Of a stretch of DNA of 6,784 nt, positions 1 to 5,215 are shown piece after piece. The DNA comes from Paraktedonobacter sp034437695 (lineage in GTDB: Bacteria; Chloroflexota; Ktedonobacteria; Ktedonobacterales; Ktedonobacteraceae). Position 1 is the first letter of the stretch. Each line of letters opens with the position of its first letter. Location: assembly GCA_034437695.1 (NCBI GenBank), contig DAOTTJ010000392.1, positions 1 through 6,784 of the forward strand. Direction: 5' to 3'. The position numbers and the translations under genes were made by a program. The notes below the pieces were generated by a model that was not told where the DNA came from, searched no databases, and worked only from the letters and a program-made list of their open reading frames with translations.

Positions 1-45
1 GAGCGAGGTGGAAAAGTGAGGAAACGCTCTTCCGCCTCGCTTTTT
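1..45 (+). terminator. Intrinsic terminator-like hairpin at the left edge
   Basis: An arm at 2-13 pairs with 30-41 (about 12 bp including one G-U pair), followed by TTTT at 42-45, so it reads as a forward-strand terminator for a gene ending outside the window. The stem is symmetric and lies just past the stop of the reverse-strand lipoprotein gene, so it may serve both directions. The T-tract needed on the reverse strand would lie beyond the window edge and cannot be seen. Confidence 0.6.
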
Positions 46-54
46 GCTCTGTCA

Positions 55-1221
55 TTAGCTGAAATGACCGAATTGGCCGTCATCGGTCAGCCAGAGGGTG
101 CCATCGGGCGCTGTAACGATGCCTTTGAGTTGACCAAGAGTCAGGGAGGTTCCCCCTTCGTCGAAGTAGGAGTTCGACGGGAAGGGATAGAACGTGAAGG
201 CACCAGAGGGTGTGAGGCGGCCAACGGCCTCGTTCTTAGTCGCGAACCAGAGGTTGCCGTCTGGACCGGTGGTGACCCCGGCAACTTCAATCTGCATATT
301 GAGATGCTTGTGCAGGTTGGGATCGAACAGGCTGATCTGACCAGCGGGAGTTATGCGCCCGATGGCGGCAAAGCTTGTGAACCAGATGTTGTGATCGGGG
401 CCAACCGTCATATCCTCCGGTACATTGTACTTGCCCAACGAGTAGATGCTGATCTTACCCTGAGGGCTGATCTTGCCTATGTTGCCGATGGCGTTGTAAT
501 GGGAGTCGCTACTTTCAAAAGAGAACCAGAGATTGCCGTCAGGCCCAGCGATGAGGTGCTGTAGGTAATCATGCTGGAAGAGCGCGGGAAGTGGGAAGTC
601 GGTGAACGCGCCATTAAGGGTCATGCGAGCGATGTGCAGGCTGGTCGCACCATTGTTGCCATTTTCGGCCAGCCAGAGGTTATCATCCGAGCCAGTGGCA
701 ATAGCAATCGGAGACATATCGTTCGAGGGGAACGAGAAGAAGTGGAAATGACCATCGGGGGTCATGTGGCCGATCTTGGGAACCACGCGGGAGAAATGCG
801 GGGCGATATCGACATTGGGAGCCAACTGACCATTGCCCTGGAAGGCGAGGAACCAGAGCGTGTCGTCACGCGTGAACGTGATGACAGTCGGGTAGGTGTG
901 GGGGATAGGCAGTGGGAACAGAGTCACCCGCCCGCCGTGCGTAAGCCGACCAATAGCACCGCCGGGTCTGGTCGTTGTGAAATTGTTATAGGCAATGGCA
1001 GGAAACCAGAGGTTACCATCCGGCCCGGCGATGATTTGGCCCGGCAGAACATAGGGATCAGGCACTGCGAGAAGGCTGAATCTGTTCTGTGGGAAAGACG
1101 AGTGTGAAGCCGGGCTGGAACTACAGGCGGCCAGCGTGCTCAGCAGGAACACGACGGTGAAGGCTGGGAGAAACAGATGGTATGGACACTGCGTGCGGGT
1201 GGCGGAGATATGTAGAAACAT
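55..1221 (-). CDS. Vgb-like seven-bladed beta-propeller lipoprotein
   Basis: A 388-residue exported lipoprotein predicted to fold as a beta-propeller. The N-terminus has a hydrophobic stretch (about residues 15-32) ending in the lipobox LAAC, with lipid-modified Cys33, so it should be anchored outside the membrane. Seven repeats of the type GPDGNLWF occur at residues 66-73, 117-124, 177-184, 226-233, 274-281, 319-326 and 371-378, several followed by IGR-T-P-x-G. This is the pattern of virginiamycin B lyase and related propellers. Vgb itself is about 295 residues and, as I recall, uses a histidine in an E-P-H-G turn plus nearby Glu/His residues. No such turn is present here, so streptogramin lyase activity is unlikely and a binding or structural role is more plausible. 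The start is supported by AAAGGA about 10 bases upstream of ATG. It is transcribed alone and divergently from the HipA-like gene. I found no convincing promoter for it. Confidence 0.88.
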   Translation of the reverse strand: MFLHISATRTQCPYHLFLPAFTVVFLLSTLAACSSSPASHSSFPQNRFSLLAVPDPYVLPGQIIAGPDGNLWFPAIAYNNFTTTRPGGAIGRLTHGGRVTLFPLPIPHTYPTVITFTRDDTLWFLAFQGNGQLAPNVDIAPHFSRVVPKIGHMTPDGHFHFFSFPSNDMSPIAIATGSDDNLWLAENGNNGATSLHIARMTLNGAFTDFPLPALFQHDYLQHLIAGPDGNLWFSFESSDSHYNAIGNIGKISPQGKISIYSLGKYNVPEDMTVGPDHNIWFTSFAAIGRITPAGQISLFDPNLHKHLNMQIEVAGVTTGPDGNLWFATKNEAVGRLTPSGAFTFYPFPSNSYFDEGGTSLTLGQLKGIVTAPDGTLWLTDDGQFGHFS

Positions 1222-1314
1222 ACGGGTTATTTCCTTTATTTATTCAACTCTCAGTTCTCTACAAGCAAGTTTTTTCAGACTCATCAAGATGAGCGATCTC
1301 CTGTTCGAGTGAAG

Positions 1315-1342
1315 AAGACGGGAGAAAGAGCGTCTTTTTTTT
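1315..1342 (+). terminator. Orphan terminator-like hairpin with T8
   Basis: Arms AAGACG (1315-1320) and CGTCTT (1331-1336) are perfect complements around a 10-base purine-rich loop, and the run of T covers 1335-1342. The form is that of a rho-independent terminator on the forward strand. No forward gene ends just upstream, because the reverse-strand lipoprotein gene lies there, so it would act on antisense transcription, a short RNA, or a leader. The stem is short and A/T-ended, so chance cannot be excluded. Confidence 0.45.
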
Positions 1343-1361
1343 ATCGAAGCAAAAACGTTCA

Positions 1362-1517
1362 TTGGAGGGTGATAAGTTCCTGGAATTTTGTGAAGTTGCT
1401 CACACTGATTGGCGAACAAAACCAAGAGATGCGACTGCTGCAAGAGAACGCACCTATCTTGCCTATTGTCACTCTGTCCTCCGCTATCTCGAACAGCGGG
1501 AGTCTCTTCAGCCATGA
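1362..1517 (+). other. Possible small or vestigial coding frame
   Basis: This frame is open from 1293 to a TGA at 1515-1517. It has no ATG or GTG in frame; the earliest usable initiator I see is TTG at 1362, with no ribosome binding site, giving 51 residues. The translation is protein-like and probably helical and charged (for example DWRTKPRDATAARERTYLAY near the middle). It is in the same frame as the HipA-like gene, 33 bases before that start. Third-position GC is only about half, lower than in the neighbours. It may be a gene remnant or chance, and I do not recognise a family. Confidence 0.2.
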
Positions 1518-1538
1518 AGCGAGATAAGCGTCGCGTGT

Positions 1539-1551
1539 TATAATGGGATTA
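1539..1551 (+). promoter_or_regulatory. TATAAT box six bases before the HipA-like start (leaderless)
   Basis: A perfect TATAAT lies at 1539-1544, and six bases later comes the ATG at 1551. A start point about seven bases after the -10 box would fall on the A of the ATG, implying a leaderless mRNA. This fits the absence of any Shine-Dalgarno before 1551. No good -35 is visible at 16-18 bases. Confidence 0.6.
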
Positions 1552-2312
1552 TGCTTAGAACTATTCATGCAACACGCTATGTTACGCCGCTGCGCGAAGG
1601 TGGTTCGCTGCCAGCCATCGTTGAGGCTGACGACGATGGGCTGTATGTTTTAAAGTTTCGCGGAGCTGGACAGGGTCCAAAGGCGCTGATCGCCGAACTG
1701 ATTGCTGGCGAGATCGGGCGCACACTGGGTCTGCCGGTGCCGGAGATCGTCTTGATTGAACTCGATAGCGTGCTGGGACGTTCCGAACCAGATTTCGAGA
1801 TTCAAGCACTGGTCAAGGCTAGTGCCGGACTCAACCTGGGTCTTGATTTCTTACCCGGTTCGGTGGCCTTTCATAGCGCCGATCTCTCGCGCATTGAGCC
1901 GCGCCTGGCCTCGCAGATTGTCTGGTTCGATGCCTTTATGAGCAATGTCGACCGGACCGCGCGGAATACCAATATGCTCTTCTGGCATCGTCGTCTGATA
2001 TTGATCGACCACGGTGCCGCTCTGTATTTCCACCACGGGACCAGCGACTACATGGCGCGGAGTCGCGACCCCTTCAAGATGATCAAAGACCACGTGCTGT
2101 TAACGTGTGCCGGCGAACTGACCGATGTCGATAGCGCTTTCCGGCAGGTGTTGACACCCGCCGCGCTAGCCTCGATTATCGAGGAGATCCCTGAAAACTG
2201 GCTCGACCAACCTGACCAGCGAGTTGCTTACCTGGCCTACCTGCAAACTCGTCTGCAAGCTTCGCATTTTTTCGTGGAGGAGGCGCTGCATGCCAGATCA
2301 CGACTCGTATGA
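1551..2312 (+). CDS. HipA-family kinase-like protein (HipA_2 type)
   Basis: A 253-residue single-domain protein of the short HipA-like family, which has the HipA kinase core but not the full length of about 440 residues seen in E. coli HipA. Visible kinase features are a putative ATP-contacting lysine in VLKF (Lys35), a glycine-rich stretch at residues 38-42, an AELIAGEI helix at 48-55, the catalytic-loop-like NVDRTARNTN (132-141) with Asp134 as probable catalytic base and Asn139/Asn141 as metal ligand candidates, and LIDHG (151-155) with Asp153 in the metal-binding position. HipA proteins phosphorylate tRNA-synthetase or other targets; the substrate of this short type is unknown to me. The gene overlaps the DUF3037 gene by 23 bases, so the two are almost certainly one operon. 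No HipB-like HTH gene is adjacent. The N-terminal MLRTIHATRYVTPL fits the start chosen. Confidence 0.85.
   Translation: MLRTIHATRYVTPLREGGSLPAIVEADDDGLYVLKFRGAGQGPKALIAELIAGEIGRTLGLPVPEIVLIELDSVLGRSEPDFEIQALVKASAGLNLGLDFLPGSVAFHSADLSRIEPRLASQIVWFDAFMSNVDRTARNTNMLFWHRRLILIDHGAALYFHHGTSDYMARSRDPFKMIKDHVLLTCAGELTDVDSAFRQVLTPAALASIIEEIPENWLDQPDQRVAYLAYLQTRLQASHFFVEEALHARSRLV
2276..2283 (+). promoter_or_regulatory. Strong Shine-Dalgarno for the DUF3037 gene
   Basis: GGAGGAGG inside the last codons of the HipA-like gene lies six bases before the ATG at 2290. It decides that start over an in-frame ATG at 2224 and ensures independent or coupled initiation of the second gene. Confidence 0.8.
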
Positions 2313-2694
2313 CTACGCGATTGTTCGCGTAATGCCGCACGTTGAACGCGGGGAGTGTATTAATATCGGCGTACTCCTCTTCTGTCGCACGCGGAGCTTT
2401 CTGGATACGCGGACCTATATGGACACACCGCGTCTGCTGGCCCTTGCGCCCGATCTCGACCTTGACGCAGTCCAGCATCAGCTTGATCTGATTGTCCAGG
2501 TCTGCAAGGGCATGCACGAAACCGGGACGATTGGACAGATGTCGCCCTCCGAGCGCTTCCACTGGCTGGTCTCGCCGCGTAGCACGATTATCCAGACCTC
2601 GCCCGTCCACTGTGGTCTGTGTAGTGAGCCGCGAGTCGCGCTGGAGGGTCTATTTCAAAGGCTGGTGATGGTTTCGGTGCCTTCGCACGGTTGA
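2290..2694 (+). CDS. DUF3037 domain protein, partner of the HipA-like kinase
   Basis: A 134-residue soluble protein that I assign to DUF3037 from its N-terminal pattern: DYAIVRVMPHVERGECINIGVLLF-like sequence at residues 8-31, with the family-typical charged ERGE followed by NIGV. It continues through a helical region (about 57-75) to a C-terminal segment ending LEGLFQRLV (118-126). There is no signal peptide or membrane segment. Function is unknown. In my knowledge DUF3037 genes commonly sit directly after short HipA-like genes, as here, suggesting a complex or a modulator/substrate relation, but this is inferred from gene order only. The start at 2290 is set by the strong GGAGGAGG; an upstream in-frame ATG at 2224 would add 22 residues that do not look like the family. 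The last residues (about 127-134) appear to be a short unconserved tail. Confidence 0.82.
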   Translation: MPDHDSYDYAIVRVMPHVERGECINIGVLLFCRTRSFLDTRTYMDTPRLLALAPDLDLDAVQHQLDLIVQVCKGMHETGTIGQMSPSERFHWLVSPRSTIIQTSPVHCGLCSEPRVALEGLFQRLVMVSVPSHG

Positions 2695-2699
2695 ACTCC

Positions 2700-2738
2700 T
2701 GTTGTGCATGTTTTGCCTTCGGAAAAACATGCACAACA
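2700..2738. repeat. Perfect 15-bp inverted repeat after the DUF3037 stop
   Basis: Arms 2700-2714 and 2724-2738 are perfect complements around a 9-base loop containing CCTTCGG, which could also form a UUCG tetraloop. It begins six bases after the DUF3037 stop codon. There is no following T-tract on the forward strand, so it is either a transcript-end stabilising or weak terminator hairpin, or part of a dispersed repeat. Confidence 0.75.
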
Positions 2739-2788
2739 AAAGAAAAAGTTTGTTGGGGACACCCCAGATTACCTGTCCCCTGGACAGG
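2734..2788. repeat. Cluster of overlapping small inverted repeats
   Basis: Four further perfect dyads follow: 2734-2740 with 2749-2755 (7 bp, 8-base loop); 2754-2758 with 2762-2766 (5 bp); 2755-2761 with 2774-2780 (7 bp); and 2772-2778 with 2782-2788 (7 bp, 3-base loop). Neighbouring dyads share bases, so most cannot form together. GGGGACA/TGTCCCC modules recur. The arrangement could be a small dispersed noncoding repeat or a folded RNA element. Confidence 0.55.
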
Positions 2789-2871
2789 GTGCTGGCAAAG
2801 GGTTGCTGCTCTCTGCACTCCCGCTTCACTTCATACCTATGCCGGCGGCTTTCGCCCTCACCGCCAGGGGA

Positions 2872-2900
2872 ATGAAACTCAGCTACATCCATGCTATACT
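2872..2900 (+). promoter_or_regulatory. argF promoter with extended -10
   Basis: The -10 TATACT at 2895-2900 is preceded by TGC (extended -10). ATGAAA at 2872-2877 matches the -35 consensus at four of six positions with a 17-base spacer. The predicted start point, about 2907, falls on an ATG, the same six-base spacing as at the HipA-like gene. Confidence 0.6.
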
Positions 2901-2906
2901 AGGTGC

Positions 2907-2948
2907 ATGACACTAACCACTACATTTATGAGGAGGGCCAGTATTTAG
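2907..2948 (+). CDS. Putative 13-residue argF leader peptide
   Basis: An ATG six bases after the -10 box opens a 13-codon frame, MTLTTTFMRRASI, ending in TAG at 2946-2948. If transcription begins at about 2907 this frame would be translated from a leaderless end. Codons 9 and 10 are tandem AGG (arginine), and these same bases are the Shine-Dalgarno AGGAGG of argF. The TAG overlaps a GTG at 2948 and ends two bases before the argF ATG at 2951, so termination and reinitiation would be possible. Any AGGAGG read in this frame gives Arg-Arg, so the link with arginine synthesis could be coincidental. Not known to me as a described leader. Confidence 0.35.
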   Translation: MTLTTTFMRRASI

Positions 2949-2950
2949 TG

Positions 2951-3958
2951 ATGGATTGTGACTTGAAACGCAGGCACTTGCTTAAACTCGACGACTTTAC
3001 CTCGCAAGAGATCCAGACCTTGCTGCGGATATCTGCCGAGTTAAAAGCGGCGAAAAACGCGGGGACGGAAACGCAACTGTTGCGCGGCAAAAATATTGCG
3101 TTGATCTTCGAGAAAGACTCGACGCGCACGCGTTGCGCCTTTGAGGTAGCGGCCTCCGACCAGGGTGCGCACACAACGTATCTTGGTCCGATCGGCTCGC
3201 ACATCGGGTACAAAGAAACGATGAAAGACACGGCGCGAGTCCTCGGGCGGATGTATCACGGCATCGAGTATCGCGGAGCGAAGCAGGCGACGGTCGACGA
3301 ACTGGCCGCCTACGCTGGAGTACCTGTATGGAACGGTCTGACCGAAGAGGCCCACCCGACGCAGACACTGGCCGACCTTCTAACTATGCAGGAGCATGCA
3401 CATAAGCCGCTCGACCAGGTCGCTTTCTGCTTTCTGGGCGACGTGGGCTTTAACGTCAGCGACTCGCTGTTAATCGGCGGTGTCAAGATGGGGATGGACG
3501 TGCGCCTGGCCGGGCCAAGAGAATACTGGCCCACGGCAGAGCGGCTGGCACAGGTGCAGGCCGTCGCAAACGCAAGCGGCGCACGCATCCTGCTGACCGA
3601 AAATCCGGCCGAGGCGGTCGACGGCTGCGACTTTATCTATACCGATGTCTGGGTCTCGATGGGCGAACCCGACGAATACTGGGTCAAACGCGTCCAGCAG
3701 CGCCAGATGCTCCCCTACCAGGTCAATAGTCTGCTGATGAACCAGGCGCACAACCCGGACGTGAAATTTATGCACTGCCTGCCCGCCAACCACACAAGCA
3801 ATACGGAGGTCGGCAAAAAGATCTACGAGCAGTACGGGTTGGAGGCGATGGAAGTAACCAACGACGTTTTTGAATCGCCCGCCTCGATAGTCTTTGACCA
3901 GGCCGAGAACCGGCTGCACACTATCAAGGCGATCATGGTCGCCACACTGGCCGACTAG
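2951..3958 (+). CDS. argF: Ornithine carbamoyltransferase
   Basis: This cytoplasmic enzyme joins carbamoyl phosphate and ornithine to give citrulline in arginine synthesis; catabolic ArcB is the alternative, but no arc genes are nearby. It has 335 residues, the length of the long E. coli-type form. Motifs in order: carbamoyl-phosphate loop STRTR (57-61), HPTQ (135-138), the ornithine-side loop GDVGFNVSDS (163-172), DVWVSMGE (232-239) and HCLP (275-278). Long stretches such as LIFEKDSTRTRCAFEVA (51-67) and SIVFDQAENRLHTIKAIMVATL match the family closely. The loop at 163-172 departs from the common GD(A/G)RNN form, though its last Asn (168) is kept. AGGAGGG lies 13 bases before the ATG at 2951, rather far; a GTG at 2948 (10 bases away) would add one residue. 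ATG is preferred by similarity. It is transcribed alone and convergent with the downstream operon. Confidence 0.95.
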   Translation: MDCDLKRRHLLKLDDFTSQEIQTLLRISAELKAAKNAGTETQLLRGKNIALIFEKDSTRTRCAFEVAASDQGAHTTYLGPIGSHIGYKETMKDTARVLGRMYHGIEYRGAKQATVDELAAYAGVPVWNGLTEEAHPTQTLADLLTMQEHAHKPLDQVAFCFLGDVGFNVSDSLLIGGVKMGMDVRLAGPREYWPTAERLAQVQAVANASGARILLTENPAEAVDGCDFIYTDVWVSMGEPDEYWVKRVQQRQMLPYQVNSLLMNQAHNPDVKFMHCLPANHTSNTEVGKKIYEQYGLEAMEVTNDVFESPASIVFDQAENRLHTIKAIMVATLAD

Positions 3959-4014
3959 CAAACCGCGTTGCGAAGTCGACCACGGGTGGCGACCCAGCAA
4001 GAAGAGATGCCCCG

Positions 4015-4041
4015 GCAGAGGGCAGGGCAATTGCCCTCTGC
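4015..4041. terminator. Hairpin between convergent genes
   Basis: GCAGAGGGC (4015-4023) and GCCCTCTGC (4033-4041) form a perfect 9-bp GC-rich stem with a 9-base loop; the core AGGGCAATTGCCCT is itself a palindrome. It sits in the 102-base gap between the argF stop and the stop of the reverse-strand Asp-box gene, so it probably ends transcription from both sides. No strong T-tract follows on either strand (TCTCC on the forward side), which makes it a weak classical terminator. Confidence 0.65.
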
Positions 4042-4060
4042 TCTCCCCTCTCCATGCATC

Positions 4061-5206
4061 CTACTCGGGCGTGATAGAGGTCGGACGCGGTCGCCGTCGC
4101 ACGACTATAAAACGGTAGAGCACGACAAAGAAAAGCACTATCAACACAAGCGGCAAGATGAGGGCCGGACTAAAAGCGCCGCCACCCGTATAGATAAAAA
4201 CTCCTCGCGCAGCGACTAGCAGCCGTCCATAGCCGTTGCCACTCTGGACCAGACCCGAGGCGAGCTGGCTGCCGACCAGACCAGAGCCGACCGGCACCCA
4301 GGTCTGACCGTTGTCCTGCGTGCTCAAGACGCCGATCGAGGTGGAGGTGTAGACCTGGTTGGCCTGGCTGGCGTCGACCAAGATAGCGCGAATATGCACA
4401 TTGGCCAGCGACGATTGACTCGGCACCCAGTGCTCGCCCGCGTCGGTCGAAAGGAAGAAACCGTGGTTGGTCCCAACGAAAAGCAGGCTCCCGCTTCCCT
4501 GAGTCTCCTCACCCGCCCGCAGGACGTTGATGCCTGCACCGACTGGCAGACCCGTATCCATCGCTTGCCAACTTGCGCCGCCATTGACAGAGCGGTAGAG
4601 CGCGGCGGAAAAAGCCGCCCAGAGCTGCTTGAGATCGGAAGCGTAGAGCAGACTGGTCACCGCCTCGCCAGCAGGCAGGCCCGCAGCGATCGATGTCCAG
4701 GTCGCTCCGCCGTCGGTACTTTTCAAGACGCCTGAGGTCGCGCTGCCGACATAGACGGTCTGCGACGTGTTGAGATCAAAGGCCAGAGAGGTGTAAGCCC
4801 CCGGTGCGACGTGGTCCACGGGCGTCCAGTGCTGCGCCCCATCGCCGCTGACAAAGAGACCAGCACTGGTAGCGGCGTACAGCTTTTTGCCCGCGCTATC
4901 AAAGGCCAGGTCCGCAATTGCCAGCGGCATAGGCAGACCTGGACCACTTTTGTGCCAGCTTGAACCAGCGTCGGTACTGACAAAAACGCCGTCCAGCGCA
5001 TCGCCCGCGTAGACATCGTTTAGTTGAGTGGGATTGACCGCCAGCACCTGAATATGCTCTTGCGGCAGACCACCAGTCTGCCAGCTTCCACCGGCAAAGA
5101 TGCCCGCAGTCGGCGCACAGCCGGTGCAGAGCAAGAGCAACAAAGAGCAAAACCCGGCTTGCCAGCGGCGTTGGGGAGAGCGGGACTGCATTCGGTGCTG
5201 TTGCAT
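4061..5206 (-). CDS. Asp-box (BNR/YCF48-like) repeat protein, membrane-anchored
   Basis: A 381-residue exported protein with six Asp-box motifs S-x-D-x-G-x-x-W at residues 77-84, 120-127, 163-170, 206-213 (Asp replaced by Asn), 253-260 and 296-303, typical of sialidase/sortilin/YCF48-type beta-propellers. The N-terminus has basic residues, a Leu-rich core (about 22-26) and a lipobox-like LCTGC (Cys30); Cys at -3 is atypical, so lipidation is uncertain. Near the C-terminus a hydrophobic helix (about 347-368) is followed by RRRPRP, a stop-transfer signal placing the tail in the cytoplasm. Start: AGGTGG at 5217-5212 lies five bases before ATG 5206; a GTG at 5215 directly after the upstream stop is the alternative (384 residues). 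It is the last gene of the operon, nine bases after the cyclodeaminase-family gene. Asp-box folds do not predict activity; no sialidase catalytic set is evident. Function unknown. Confidence 0.85.
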   Translation of the reverse strand: MQQHRMQSRSPQRRWQAGFCSLLLLLCTGCAPTAGIFAGGSWQTGGLPQEHIQVLAVNPTQLNDVYAGDALDGVFVSTDAGSSWHKSGPGLPMPLAIADLAFDSAGKKLYAATSAGLFVSGDGAQHWTPVDHVAPGAYTSLAFDLNTSQTVYVGSATSGVLKSTDGGATWTSIAAGLPAGEAVTSLLYASDLKQLWAAFSAALYRSVNGGASWQAMDTGLPVGAGINVLRAGEETQGSGSLLFVGTNHGFFLSTDAGEHWVPSQSSLANVHIRAILVDASQANQVYTSTSIGVLSTQDNGQTWVPVGSGLVGSQLASGLVQSGNGYGRLLVAARGVFIYTGGGAFSPALILPLVLIVLFFVVLYRFIVVRRRPRPTSITPE

Positions 5207-5215
5207 GTTGACCAC

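Larger units (their letters stand above)
1222..1550. other. Divergent intergenic region (329 bases)
   Basis: This gap separates the divergent lipoprotein and HipA-like genes. It holds the lipoprotein ribosome binding site next to 1221, a small 5-bp hairpin at 1280-1293, a forward terminator-like hairpin at 1315-1342, a forward open frame of uncertain status ending at 1517, and the TATAAT box of the HipA-like gene at 1539-1544. Base composition is AT-richer than the flanking genes. I see no clear operator dyad or riboswitch. Confidence 0.7.

Noticed and set aside
16..1107. Two long forward open frames (182 and 178 codons) over the first gene
   Set aside because: They are antisense to the propeller lipoprotein, whose repeats, lipobox and ribosome binding site are clear. 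Their openness follows from the repetitive codons of the real gene.
1240..1527. Small frames on both strands in the divergent gap (91-codon reverse, 72-codon forward)
   Set aside because: No ribosome binding sites, low-complexity composition, and they overlap the terminator-like hairpin and promoter.
2224..2289. ATG at 2224 as start of the DUF3037 gene
   Set aside because: No Shine-Dalgarno, 89-base overlap, and the extra 22 residues look unlike the family; GGAGGAGG precedes 2290.
2849..2878. CRISPR array
   Set aside because: Only one repeat-like segment exists in the window and no cas gene is present, so it is listed only as a low-interest observation.
2691..2906. Forward frame through the hairpin region before argF
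   Set aside because: Its translation is Cys-rich and unlike a protein, and it runs through inverted repeats. Only its last 13 codons, after the promoter, were kept as a possible leader.
2903..2950. GTG start at 2903 extending argF by 16 residues
   Set aside because: It would begin upstream of the predicted transcription start, has no ribosome binding site, and the added residues do not match the family; AGGAGGG precedes 2948/2951.
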